From Prevotellaceae bacterium (GTDB taxonomy: Bacteria > Bacteroidota > Bacteroidia > Bacteroidales > Bacteroidaceae): DNA of 64,000 nucleotides. The stretch is taken from contig JABZLB010000011.1 of the NCBI GenBank assembly GCA_015256945.1, forward strand, positions 1 to 64,000, written 5' to 3'. The number at the start of each line of letters is the position of its first letter. The stretch's first letter is position 1. Below are positions 53,012 through 61,558 of the stretch, in pieces. The position numbers and the translations under genes are program-made. The notes under the pieces were generated by a model. It made no database searches and had not been told where the DNA came from. It worked only from the letters and a program-made list of their open reading frames with translations.

Positions 53012-54793
53012 ATGAAAAAGAAATTACTTCTTTCATTTGTGATGATTACTATTGCAGCTGTTGTTTATGCTGCCGACTTTAATCATCAGTGGCACCACAT
53101 CATTTACGGCAAAACCAAGTCGGGTAACGTTCCTGTCTCCGTTATTAAAACAACCGATGGCAACTATGTAGCCTTTAATGCCTTTGGTTCTAATACTTTG
53201 ACGGGTGTCAATGTTTATTTCGATAAACAACCACTTAAAGATGCTGCGGGAAATGATATTGCAGGATGTCCATATGATGGCCCTACGGAGAACTCGGTTA
53301 ATGACAATCTTCTGATTCAGAAAATGAACCCGGAGACAGGCGTTGTGCTTTGGACGGTATATTCGGATAAAGGTACTTTGTATAACAATAAATCAATTTA
53401 TCCGACAGATGACGGCGGTTTGGTTTTTGTTGGCGATGTACGTAATCTTGCCAATAAAACAGAAACAACACTCTTTCGAATAGTAGGCTCTGACGGTCAG
53501 AAGAAGGAAGTAACCTATACACCAGCGGGAAATAGTCATACTGCTGTTGAGGGTGTTATGGCTAAAGTTGATAAAGATGGCAAAATAGAATGGGCAAAGC
53601 TGGTCGCTACTACTGCCCATCCTACTGTTAAAGGGAAAACTTATGGTGGATATGCTATCTATTATAAGGGGCTGGCTGTTGACAGCAAGGGCAATATCTA
53701 TGTGTGTGGCAACTATATGTCGTCAGTAACATTTGAAAAGCGTGATGGTACGAAAGAGACATATACGGCTAAAAATACCGACGCATGGGACGGAAGCGTA
53801 CAAACTTCGGCTGGTGACCCTTTTATTGCCAAGCTTGATAAGGACGGCTTTCTGCTCAAATTTATGACCGAAGACGACAGTAGCGTGAAGTTTGCCACTT
53901 TTGACAACATGGTTATTAAGCATGATGTGCTTTACGTAAGCGGGCGTTTGCAAGGCAATGGTAATGCAACAATTAAATTCGGCAACACTACCTTACAGCC
54001 CAATGAGTGCCATAACCTTATCTATGCTTCTGTAAAGACCGACGATTTAAGCCTTAATTATATGAAGATGCTTGTGGCAGGGAAATTCGATGGCAAGAAT
54101 TATGCTGTACAAAACATGAATCTTCAATGTTATAATGGCAGTCTTTATATGACCGGACTGATTACGGGAAGCCTGTCCGACGATGGCAGTACAACACCTT
54201 TTATCGCTACAACTACCAGGATGCGCGAAGCAATGATTGTGAAAGCCGATGCACAGAGTGGTAAAAGACTAGCTGCGGGTATAGACGGAAAGTCGATAAC
54301 TTCAGCCTATGCCGTAGTTGAAACAAACAATCCCAATACAGTTTGGGTATACGGATATGATTTGTTTTCGAAGGCCCGACTAAACAAGTATACGCTCAGT
54401 GAAGGTAAATTGGTAAAAGAAAATGATGAAATAGTTATAGTTGGTGCCAATATGGGCATGCTTGGCACACCCCTTATTGATGGCAATGCTTTCGTGTCAA
54501 CAGCAAGACCACGCGGTAGTTCCGGCACTATTCTGGGCGTAACCGACGCGTCGACCGATTTCTATGGTTGGGGAATTGTGCTCACGAAGCATACCTGCGA
54601 CGATATTCTGGCCGATAAAGACGTACCAACAGGCATTCAGAATGTGAACGTGTTGAAGAACAAGGCAAGCCATTTTGATGTCTTTACACTTGCAGGTGTA
54701 TGTGTGAAGAGAGCTAAATCAATGGACGAAGCTGTTAATGGTCTTCCTTCAGGACTTTATATTATTGGTGGCAAAAAGGTGGCTATTAAATAG
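53012..54793 (+). CDS. Secreted SBBP/PQQ-like repeat protein with C-terminal sorting-like segment
   Basis: A 593-residue secreted protein (signal MKKKLLLSFVMITIAAVVYA). The body is made of propeller-like repeats of the type VxxVDKDGKIEWAK, GLAVDSKGNIYVCGNY, FIAKLDKDGFLLKF, as in SBBP/PQQ-like proteins. The C-terminus (HFDVFTLAGVCVKRAKSMDE, then GLPSGLYIIGGKKVAIK) has the layout of type IX secretion/sorting domains, and resembles the ends of the PKD and BspA proteins at 8.9-12.8 kb. It would sit on or outside the surface and may bind the ligand of the receptor. No catalytic site is evident. Confidence 0.72.
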   Translation: MKKKLLLSFVMITIAAVVYAADFNHQWHHIIYGKTKSGNVPVSVIKTTDGNYVAFNAFGSNTLTGVNVYFDKQPLKDAAGNDIAGCPYDGPTENSVNDNLLIQKMNPETGVVLWTVYSDKGTLYNNKSIYPTDDGGLVFVGDVRNLANKTETTLFRIVGSDGQKKEVTYTPAGNSHTAVEGVMAKVDKDGKIEWAKLVATTAHPTVKGKTYGGYAIYYKGLAVDSKGNIYVCGNYMSSVTFEKRDGTKETYTAKNTDAWDGSVQTSAGDPFIAKLDKDGFLLKFMTEDDSSVKFATFDNMVIKHDVLYVSGRLQGNGNATIKFGNTTLQPNECHNLIYASVKTDDLSLNYMKMLVAGKFDGKNYAVQNMNLQCYNGSLYMTGLITGSLSDDGSTTPFIATTTRMREAMIVKADAQSGKRLAAGIDGKSITSAYAVVETNNPNTVWVYGYDLFSKARLNKYTLSEGKLVKENDEIVIVGANMGMLGTPLIDGNAFVSTARPRGSSGTILGVTDASTDFYGWGIVLTKHTCDDILADKDVPTGIQNVNVLKNKASHFDVFTLAGVCVKRAKSMDEAVNGLPSGLYIIGGKKVAIK

Positions 54794-54848
54794 CTTTCTG
54801 AAGAAAATTTGATGTCTTTATTTTTAAAGACTGAAAGAAATACTCTGT

Positions 54849-57677
54849 ATGAAGAACAACTTTTTATGGTTATTGTTTTTAATTTTGTCGCCATTTTCAG
54901 TTTCTGCACAGGTGCTTAAGCAAGACACTACATTTTTAACAGGAAGACTTAAAAACGGACTGACCTATTATATCCGCCACAATGATAAAGAGCCTGGCCT
55001 TGCCGACTTTTACATTGCCAAGCGTGTAGGGTCGGTTCTTGAGGAGCCACGACAACGCGGACTGGCGCATTTCCTTGAGCATATGGCTTTTAACGGAACT
55101 ACAAACTTTCGAGGAGATAGTAAGTCACCGGGTATAGTGTCATGGTGTGAAAGCGTTGGCGTAAAGTTTGGAGCCAATCTTAATGCCTATACAAGTGTTG
55201 ATCAAACGGTGTATAACATTGCATCTGTGCCCATAAAACGTCAGGAAGTACTCGACTCGGCACTGCTTATTCTGCACGACTGGTGTCATGGTCTGCTGCT
55301 CACTGACAAGGAAATTGACAAGGAACGTGGCGTAATACACGAGGAATGGCGTACGCGTCGTGCCGGAAAAGCAACACAGCGTATGATGGAACGTGTGCTT
55401 CCCATGGTTTATCGAGGTACAAAATATGAAGACTGCCTGCCTATCGGGTCGATGGATATTGTTGATCATTTCCCTTATCATGACCTGCGCGACTACTACA
55501 ATAAATGGTATCGTCCCGATTTAGATGCCATAATCATTGTAGGTGATATACGTCCTGCCGAGGTTGAGGCTAAAATAAAGCAACTGTTTGGTACCATTCC
55601 CCAGCCTGAACATGCCGCAGAACGTGTATACTATCCTGTGGCAGATAATGACCGGATAATTGTAGCGACCGACCGTGACAGTGAGCAACCCATCATGTTG
55701 GCAACCCTTTTTATGAAGCATAACGCTGTATCTGATGGAGAAAAAAATACGATAGGCTATTTGCGTAACAGCTATATCGAGTCGCTTATTGTCTCAATGC
55801 TCAATAGCCGTCTGCAAGAATTGCAACACCAAACTGTACCTCCTGTGCTCTCGGCTACGGCGCATTCAGGTTCCTTTCTGGTTTCAAAGACAAAGGATGC
55901 CTTTTGGTTATCGTTTGGTTGCAGGCAGGAAAATGTGAAAGGTTCTTTCGATGCAGTGATTGCAGAAAGCGAGCGAGCGCGGCGCTACGGGTTCATGAAG
56001 AGCGAACTTCAACGGGCGCAGGAAAGGCAGATGAGGATGGCTGAGAGCCAGTATACAGAGCGTAACGATCAGCGAAACCGGTATTTTGTAAACAAGGCAC
56101 TTCAAAATTTCCTGTCGAATGAGCCTGTGGTTACTGAGGCTTACCGCCGTGAACTAATCAGGAATTTCAGCGAAACCATATCCTTGGAAGAGGTAAATAA
56201 AGCCGTTAAAAGCCTTATTTCGGATCAGAATCAGGTGCTTGTGGTTTATGCTCCTGACAAGCCTGAGTTTGAAATACCGTCGAATAAGGTGCTCGAACAG
56301 TATGTACTTGATGCGCAGGCAAAGGCTTATAAGCCATACACAGAGCCACAATTGAGCCAGAAACTCCTCGACAGACTTCCTCCTTCAGGGCGTATTGTTA
56401 GTGAGCATACAGGCTTACACGGTACAAAAGTTTTGAAATTGAGCAACGGCGTCACCGTTTATGTTAAGCAAACCCGCTTTAGTAAAGATCGCGTAAGCAT
56501 GCGTTTCTGGGGCGAAGGCGGCACATCGTGCTATCCTGACGGCGATGCTCCCAACTTCCCGTTTATTGCAACCGCTATTACTGACGGTGGTGTGGGCAAG
56601 TTTGATAAAAGTGCACTGCGAAAGATGCTTGCGTCGAAGATAGTTCATGTAGCCCCTTCTGTTAGCGAAGATACACAGGAACTGTCGGGGAAATCGTCGG
56701 TAAGAGACCTGAAAACAATGCTCGAGCTTACCTGTTTATACTTTACTGAGCCGCGTAAAGACAGTATAGCCTTTAATGGTGCAATGGACAGGATGTATTC
56801 TTTCCTTACAAACCGTGAGGCAAACCCCAAGGTAAGCTACAACGATTCGCTTGTTTCAATACTCTATGGTAACCATCTGCGCATGCAACCCACAAGGCGA
56901 GAGACTCTAAAACAGGTTTCCTATAACCGCGTGTGGCAAATATATAAAGAACTTTTTGCCGATGCTTCCCGGTTCAAAATGCTGCTGGTGGGTAACATTA
57001 ACATCGATTCGCTGCGCCCGTTGCTATGCCGTTATATTGCTTCGCTGCCGTCGGGCAAGAACAATACGGCAGCGATTACAACTACAAACAGCAGGAAATA
57101 TCCCAACCCTGACGTGCGTAATGCGAATGAGTTGCACCTGTTTAAGAAAAAGATGAATACGCCTTCGGCGTTGGTTAATATTTTCTACACCTTTGAAGAA
57201 CCCTATACTGCCAAAAGCGATATTACGCTTGATGTATTGCAACGCGTGCTGCAAATGGCCTATACAGATAGTGTTCGTGAAGAGAAAGGGGGCACATACG
57301 GTGTAAGTGTAAGCTATAATCTTGAGAAAGACAAGCGTCCTGCGGCAATGTTACGCATTACTTTCCGCACCGATCCTGCTAAGTATGATGCCATAATACC
57401 TGTTGTTTACCGGCAGATTAAGCACATTGCCGACTACGGACCTAACCCTGAAAGCATGGAAAAGGTAAAGAAATACTTGCTTAAGAACTATGGGCAGAAT
57501 ATCATAGACAACGGTTATTGGGATTATGTTATTTACCATCAGCTGCAAGATGGTGTTGATTTTCATACGGGTTACAAAAAGATGGTAGAAAACATAACAG
57601 GCCGCGAGGTGCAGCAAATGGCAGGGAATATTCTCAATAGCCATCGTCGTATAGAGGTAACTATGCTGAGTGAGTAG
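54849..57677 (+). CDS. Secreted M16-family zinc metalloprotease (full two-half type)
   Basis: A 942-residue protease with signal MKNNFLWLLFLILSPFSVSAQ. The inverted zinc motif HFLEH is at residues 74-78, followed ~75 residues later by the third ligand in RGVIHEEWR. The second half (from ~520) has lost the zinc motif, as in normal M16 clamshell enzymes such as pitrilysin, PqqL and FusC. With a cleavable signal and no lipobox it should work in the periplasm on peptides or small proteins that enter through an outer-membrane receptor. It is the last gene of the locus; a strong terminator follows. Confidence 0.9.
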   Translation: MKNNFLWLLFLILSPFSVSAQVLKQDTTFLTGRLKNGLTYYIRHNDKEPGLADFYIAKRVGSVLEEPRQRGLAHFLEHMAFNGTTNFRGDSKSPGIVSWCESVGVKFGANLNAYTSVDQTVYNIASVPIKRQEVLDSALLILHDWCHGLLLTDKEIDKERGVIHEEWRTRRAGKATQRMMERVLPMVYRGTKYEDCLPIGSMDIVDHFPYHDLRDYYNKWYRPDLDAIIIVGDIRPAEVEAKIKQLFGTIPQPEHAAERVYYPVADNDRIIVATDRDSEQPIMLATLFMKHNAVSDGEKNTIGYLRNSYIESLIVSMLNSRLQELQHQTVPPVLSATAHSGSFLVSKTKDAFWLSFGCRQENVKGSFDAVIAESERARRYGFMKSELQRAQERQMRMAESQYTERNDQRNRYFVNKALQNFLSNEPVVTEAYRRELIRNFSETISLEEVNKAVKSLISDQNQVLVVYAPDKPEFEIPSNKVLEQYVLDAQAKAYKPYTEPQLSQKLLDRLPPSGRIVSEHTGLHGTKVLKLSNGVTVYVKQTRFSKDRVSMRFWGEGGTSCYPDGDAPNFPFIATAITDGGVGKFDKSALRKMLASKIVHVAPSVSEDTQELSGKSSVRDLKTMLELTCLYFTEPRKDSIAFNGAMDRMYSFLTNREANPKVSYNDSLVSILYGNHLRMQPTRRETLKQVSYNRVWQIYKELFADASRFKMLLVGNINIDSLRPLLCRYIASLPSGKNNTAAITTTNSRKYPNPDVRNANELHLFKKKMNTPSALVNIFYTFEEPYTAKSDITLDVLQRVLQMAYTDSVREEKGGTYGVSVSYNLEKDKRPAAMLRITFRTDPAKYDAIIPVVYRQIKHIADYGPNPESMEKVKKYLLKNYGQNIIDNGYWDYVIYHQLQDGVDFHTGYKKMVENITGREVQQMAGNILNSHRRIEVTMLSE

Positions 57678-57802
57678 CCCGAAGGTACCGTTACAGATGT
57701 ATCGTTACGGCCAGTAAGCTAATACGATTAGCCTGTGAAAGGAAGAAATTCGTCAGGCTTCTGACAATCACTTTATGGAAGAATGGCAGATGCTGTCTAA
57801 AT

Positions 57803-57850
57803 AACAAGGCTGGAATATGGTGTTAAGCTGTATTTCAGCCTTGTTTTTTG
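57803..57850 (+). terminator. Terminator of the receptor/M16 operon
   Basis: AACAAGGCTG (57803-57812) pairs with CAGCCTTGTT (57836-57845); the helix can extend inward with a G-U pair. TTTTTG follows. Confidence 0.7.
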
Positions 57851-58051
57851 TTCGGGCCCAATTGAATTGACCGGGTTACTGAGCGTTATCTCTGCCGGAT
57901 GGTACTGCTTTATTTCATGACAGGTATCAATGTGGCGAAAGTATAACCTCCGGCTGCGGCAATCGGCTTTAGTACGTATCTTGTCAGATGTTATGGTTTA
58001 CAGGCAGAAGTATTAGTTGACGAAGCTCCGGCCTATATGGTGTAAAGGTCA

Positions 58052-58143
58052 TTGTTCGACGGCCGTCAGCAGCGTGTACGGCGGCCGTCGAACAATATGT
58101 ATGGCGACTGTCAACAGCGCGTACGACGGCCGTCAAACAATGA
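58052..58143 (+). repeat. 92-bp double-palindrome intergenic repeat, copy 4
   Basis: The outer ends TCATTGTT (from 58049) and AACAATGA (to 58143) give a 19-bp inverted repeat with one mismatch. The two half-units line up with each other at a distance of 45 bases (CAGCGTGTACG and CAGCGCGTACG). It lies between converging genes. Confidence 0.85.
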
Positions 58144-58201
58144 GAAAAACAATGTAATCGTACTTCTGTTCTGCTTTAAAACGATTACAAAATCATCGAA
58201 T

Positions 58202-59500
58202 TCAGCCGAGAATAAAGTTGGCAATGAAAATGAGCGAAAGGATAATGAGCGTAGGGTTAAGCTGTTGTCTTTCGCCCGTGCAGAGCTTCAGAATGACATA
58301 GCTCAATATGCCGAGGCATATACCATCGGCTATACTGTAACACAGCACCATGGTAATCATGGTGATAAAGGCAGGAAAGGCTTCGCTTATTTTCCCTAAG
58401 TCGAGAAGTTTTACGCTGTCGAGCATCAGCACGCCCACCAGAACCAGTGCGCCACTTGTGGCTGCTGCGGGTATGAGCATGAAGATAGGGGAGAGAAATA
58501 GCGATGCAATGAATAATAAACCAACCACTAATGACGTCATCCCGCTGCGGCCACCTTCGGCAATTCCCGCTGCACTTTCAACGTAAGTAGTTAGTGTACT
58601 CGACCCGAGAAAGGCACCGCACGTGGTACCTATGGCGTCGCTCATCATGGCTTCCTTAATATGAGGTATGCTCCCGTCGGCGTTAACTATTCGTGTTTTA
58701 TATGCCAGGCCAACCAGTGTACCTACTGTATCGAATATGTTGACGAGCAAAAGTGATATAACTACCATCGCCGTCCGGGTAGTAAACAATCCGTCAAAGT
58801 TGAATTTACAGAAGACAGGACCAATGCTTTCGGGCATAGCCACGGGGAACCAGTGGGCTGGAATTTGGGTTACACCCATGGGAATACCGATGATTGTTGT
58901 TGCAATGATGCTGAGAAACAAGGCTCCTTTTACCTTCCTTGCCATGAGCACGCCACTTAAAATAATGCCGATTGTGCCCAGAATAGCGGTGGGGGTAAAC
59001 TTGCCAAGGGTGACAAAGGTGGCTGTTGAAGAAACAATAAGCCCTGAATTTTTCAATCCGATGAAAGCGATAAACATGCCAATGCCTACCGATATGGCAT
59101 GGCGCAGGTTGGTGGGTATGGCGTTAAGGATGGCTTCGCGCACGTTAAAGAAGGTGATGATAAGAAATATTAGTCCTTCGATAAGCATGATGGCAAGCGA
59201 CTGTTGCCATGTATAGTGCATGGTTTGGCACAGCGTATAGGCAAAGAATGCGTTGAGACCCATGCTTGGTGCTTGTGCAAAGGGCAGCTTTGCCATTAGT
59301 GCAAGCAGCAGGGTAGCGATGGCCGAGGCAATGGCAGTAGCTGTAAAGAGGGCGCCTTTATCCATGCCGGTAACACAAAGAATGGCAGGATTAACGGCTA
59401 AAATGTAACACATGGTAAGGAAAGTAGTGGCTCCTGCCACAACCTCTGTACGCATCTTCATGGACGATGCGTCAAAGCCCGTTAATTGTTTTAGTAACAT
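58202..59500 (-). CDS. NCS2-family purine (guanine/hypoxanthine) permease
   Basis: A 432-residue inner-membrane transporter of the AzgA-like NCS2 subgroup, with about 12-14 helices. Diagnostic segments: EVVAGATTFLTMCYILAVNP at the start, APSMGLNAFFAYTLC, GIGMFIAFIGLKNSGLI, FDTVGTLVGLA, and GTSTLTTYVESAAGIAEGGRSGMTSL (with SS in place of TS here). It imports guanine, hypoxanthine or adenine with protons. I start at ATG 59500 (MLLKQLTG); the frame goes 11 codons further up, into the expected 5' end. It converges on the M16 operon. Confidence 0.9.
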   Translation of the reverse strand: MLLKQLTGFDASSMKMRTEVVAGATTFLTMCYILAVNPAILCVTGMDKGALFTATAIASAIATLLLALMAKLPFAQAPSMGLNAFFAYTLCQTMHYTWQQSLAIMLIEGLIFLIITFFNVREAILNAIPTNLRHAISVGIGMFIAFIGLKNSGLIVSSTATFVTLGKFTPTAILGTIGIILSGVLMARKVKGALFLSIIATTIIGIPMGVTQIPAHWFPVAMPESIGPVFCKFNFDGLFTTRTAMVVISLLLVNIFDTVGTLVGLAYKTRIVNADGSIPHIKEAMMSDAIGTTCGAFLGSSTLTTYVESAAGIAEGGRSGMTSLVVGLLFIASLFLSPIFMLIPAAATSGALVLVGVLMLDSVKLLDLGKISEAFPAFITMITMVLCYSIADGICLGILSYVILKLCTGERQQLNPTLIILSLIFIANFILG

Positions 59501-59522
59501 GGGTATATTGGTTTTGTAGGTA

Positions 59523-59530
59523 CAAAGGTA
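59523..59530 (-). promoter_or_regulatory. -7 box of the purine permease gene
   Basis: CAAAGGTA on the plus strand reads TACCTTTG on the minus strand, 22 bases before ATG 59500; it makes the longer reading frame unlikely. Confidence 0.5.
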
Positions 59531-59593
59531 CACTTTTTGGCTTTACATCCGAAATTTTAGAGCTGGTGGTTAGGCAAATATATAGGAAATGGC

Positions 59594-59601
59594 TAAATTT
59601 G
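59594..59601 (+). promoter_or_regulatory. -7 box upstream of the SDR gene
   Basis: TAAATTTG at 59594-59601. It would give the SDR gene a leader of about 140 bases that contains a 23-codon frame (59613-59684). Confidence 0.4.
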
Positions 59602-59612
59602 CAGCCATTGTT

Positions 59613-59684
59613 ATGAAACAACAGCAACCCAATGAATCATTCTGTACAATCTTTCGTATGTCCGTGCCGCCTTATTTCGAATAG
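59613..59684 (+). CDS. Possible 23-codon leader ORF
   Basis: MKQQQPNESFCTIFRMSVPP plus three residues, starting 11 bases after a -7 box and ending 64 bases before the SDR gene. No family is recognised; it may be a leader ORF or chance. Confidence 0.2.
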   Translation: MKQQQPNESFCTIFRMSVPPYFE

Positions 59685-59748
59685 GGGAACCACAGTCTGA
59701 GAAAGAGAACACCGATAGAACAAGTTTCTAAATTATATAGAATAAACA

Positions 59749-60459
59749 ATGAAAAAAGTATTGGTAACGGGAGCTAATAAGGGTATTGGCTTCGAAATTG
59801 CCCGCCATTTGGGTAAGAGTGGCTGGCAGGTAATTGTTGGTGCACGAAACGAAGAGCGTGCGATGGCGGCTGTTAGACAGCTGGAAGCTGAAGGTATAGC
59901 GACGGCAGGATGGCAGTATGTGAACCTTTCTGACAATAAATCGCTGGAAACATCGGCCGCTGAGGTAACAAGAAATCATCCTGATTTGTGTCTTCTTGTT
60001 AATAATGCGGGCATACCTGGCGATATGGAGGTGATGAGCTATGAAGCCGGTATGGACGACGTAGCACAGACAGTGCAGGTGAATTATATCGGTACGTTCT
60101 GCCTTACCAGGGCTCTTCTGCCGCTGTTAATGCAAAACAGGGGGCGTATTGTCAATATAACTGTACCCACAGAAGTTAGTCCTTACTGGCACCCTATGGC
60201 TTATGTGGCAAGCAAGGCTGCACAAAACGTAATGACCTCTATTATGGCAATGGAGTTTGAAAAGAAGCAAATTCCCGTAGAAATATTCGATATTCACCCG
60301 GGTGCCACGTGCACCGATTTGAACAATCATTACAGTGGGCCGGGGTCGCATCAGCCTGATGTGATTGGCGAAAAGATTGCAGCTGTCGTTAATGACGGTC
60401 AAAGGCATCAGGGAGAATTTATAGAACTGTATCCCATTGTTGACGAAGGACGCGATTAA
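59749..60459 (+). CDS. Short-chain dehydrogenase/reductase
   Basis: A 236-residue classical SDR enzyme. The nucleotide-binding TGANKGIG is at residues 7-14, NNAG near 85, and the catalytic YVASK (Tyr-x3-Lys) near 150; the usual Ser before it is replaced by the TVPTEVS stretch. The Lys/Arg pattern after beta-2 (GARNEER) suggests NADP. Closest to the carbonyl-reductase-like SDRs; the substrate is unknown. It is followed by a hairpin that may end the transcript. Confidence 0.88.
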   Translation: MKKVLVTGANKGIGFEIARHLGKSGWQVIVGARNEERAMAAVRQLEAEGIATAGWQYVNLSDNKSLETSAAEVTRNHPDLCLLVNNAGIPGDMEVMSYEAGMDDVAQTVQVNYIGTFCLTRALLPLLMQNRGRIVNITVPTEVSPYWHPMAYVASKAAQNVMTSIMAMEFEKKQIPVEIFDIHPGATCTDLNNHYSGPGSHQPDVIGEKIAAVVNDGQRHQGEFIELYPIVDEGRD

Positions 60460-60508
60460 AAGGGCAGGGGCGTAGAAACTGAATAATGGCTTTTACGTCC
60501 CCTTTTAA
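60460..60508 (+). terminator. Probable terminator of the SDR gene
   Basis: AAAAGGGCAGGGGCGTA pairs, with small bulges, with TACGTCCCCTTTT. The T-run closes the stem. Confidence 0.45.
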
Positions 60509-60538
60509 AGGTTTTCTCTGGTAAAAGAAATTGGAAAA

Positions 60539-61165
60539 ATGAAGAAATACGTTGTTGTACTGACAGCTTTCTTGCTTTTTTGTGGGGATATGCTGGCAAA
60601 AAACGGAGAGGTTATATTCTGGGGAGTCCCGTTTGAATGTCGTAAAGCCGATTTGGCAGCAGCGATAAAGGCAAAGTGGAACAATGCAATTGTGGTGGAT
60701 GAAAGGAACGGAGGCAATAACTTAATATGGCGGTCGAAGAACTATCCCGATGAAAATCTCAGCTATGAAGGCTTTGAAGTAAATAGTGCGTCGGCAGAAT
60801 TTACGCAGGACGACAGTCTTTCGAGAGCGTATGTAGGCTTAGTTCCCCAAAAGAAACAAAACATCTTTGAGCTTTATTCTTTAGTAAAAAGGTATCTTGA
60901 AGGCAAGTATGGGAAGCCCGAAGCCGACTATTCGTTCTTTAAATCTCCCTATCATAAGGAAGGTGGACAAAATAATGTATGGGCTGTTATTGAGGGCAAG
61001 TGTGTTTATATCGCCTTTTGGTCAGTTCCTTATAAAAAGCATTTCGTCACCATTTCAATGGAAATCACTCCTGAAAAGCAGGTAGAACTTACCTTTATAA
61101 ATGAGCAAAAGGATATAAATAAACCTGTTTTAAAAGAAGAAAACATCCCTGTTCAGATGCAATGA
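60539..61165 (+). CDS. Exported protein of unknown function
   Basis: A 208-residue protein with signal peptide MKKYVVVLTAFLLFCGDMLA and mature start KNGEVIFWGVPFECRKADLAAAIKAK. It has an alpha/beta pattern of about 170 residues and a charged tail (EQKDINKPVLKEENIPVQ). The opening, 'GVPFECRK' then a helix, recalls small periplasmic Bacteroidales proteins annotated only as hypothetical. No motif or neighbour gives a role. A diverged 66-bp tandem repeat begins right after its stop. Confidence 0.6.
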   Translation: MKKYVVVLTAFLLFCGDMLAKNGEVIFWGVPFECRKADLAAAIKAKWNNAIVVDERNGGNNLIWRSKNYPDENLSYEGFEVNSASAEFTQDDSLSRAYVGLVPQKKQNIFELYSLVKRYLEGKYGKPEADYSFFKSPYHKEGGQNNVWAVIEGKCVYIAFWSVPYKKHFVTISMEITPEKQVELTFINEQKDINKPVLKEENIPVQMQ

Positions 61166-61167
61166 AA

Positions 61168-61330
61168 GTGTGGACATTGCACTTTTACACCTTTTGTCTT
61201 GATTGACAATGATTTTATTGTGGTGTAGAATGAGTGTAGATTTTGTACCTTTACACTTTTTGTTTCAATTGATAATAATTTTGTAGAAGTGCAAAATAGG
61301 TGTAGTATATGCGCTTTTACATAGTCATCA
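61168..61330 (+). repeat. Diverged 66-bp tandem repeat, about 2.4 copies
   Basis: Units begin with GTGT(A/G)G at 61168, 61234 and 61300, an exact 66-base period. The first two align over the full length without gaps at roughly three of four positions by eye (shared core CTTTACAC...TTTTTGT...ATTGA). The third copy is partial. Stops occur in every frame. Confidence 0.6.
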
Positions 61331-61429
61331 GTTTTAATTATTTCTTGTTAAAAAAGTGCTAAAAGATTAAGTAGGATGGGAAAAAATAAATGAATGTTGT
61401 AGCTTCATTTTTGTTTTTACAACCTATTG

Positions 61430-61471
61430 CAAAATAAAAGCGGAAGCTTCCTGTTTACTGGACTTCCGCTT
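61430..61471 (-). terminator. Terminator of tRNA-His
   Basis: AAGCGGAAG (61438-61446) pairs with CTTCCGCTT (61463-61471); on the minus strand TTTATTTTGC follows. Confidence 0.75.
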
Positions 61472-61483
61472 AATTGCTTTAAG

Positions 61484-61558
61484 GGTGGAGGGTGGGACTC
61501 GAACCCACGACATTCAGAACCACAATCTGACGCTCTAACCAACTGAACTACATCCACC
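61484..61558 (-). tRNA. tRNA-His (anticodon GTG)
   Basis: On the minus strand it starts with the histidine-specific extra G (61558) opposite C73. The D-arm GTTC...GAGC, anticodon arm TCAGA-TTGTGGT-TCTGA with anticodon GTG, and T-arm GTGGG-TTCGAGT-CCCAC are complete. The acceptor stem has one mismatch, U6 opposite C67 (plus-strand G at 61490). CCA is not encoded. Confidence 0.95.

Larger units (their letters stand above)
57678..58201. other. Convergent intergenic region with terminator and 92-bp repeat
   Basis: Non-coding. It has the operon terminator (57803-57850) and repeat copy 4 (58052-58143). A frame at 58052 with repeated QQRVRRPSNN comes from the repeat and is not a gene. Confidence 0.65.

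Noticed and set aside
46627..58201. A genomic island inserted at the 3' end of ssrA (the receptor/M16 locus)
   Set aside because: I saw no second copy of the ssrA end (GTGGGTTCGACTCCCAC) downstream and no integrase gene; the locus looks like ordinary chromosome.
58052..58399. A frame with repeated QQRVRRPSNN, and similar frames at 13032-13310, 27169-27528 and 34310-34566
   Set aside because: They are translations of the 92-bp repeats and run antisense into neighbouring genes or into unrelated sequence.
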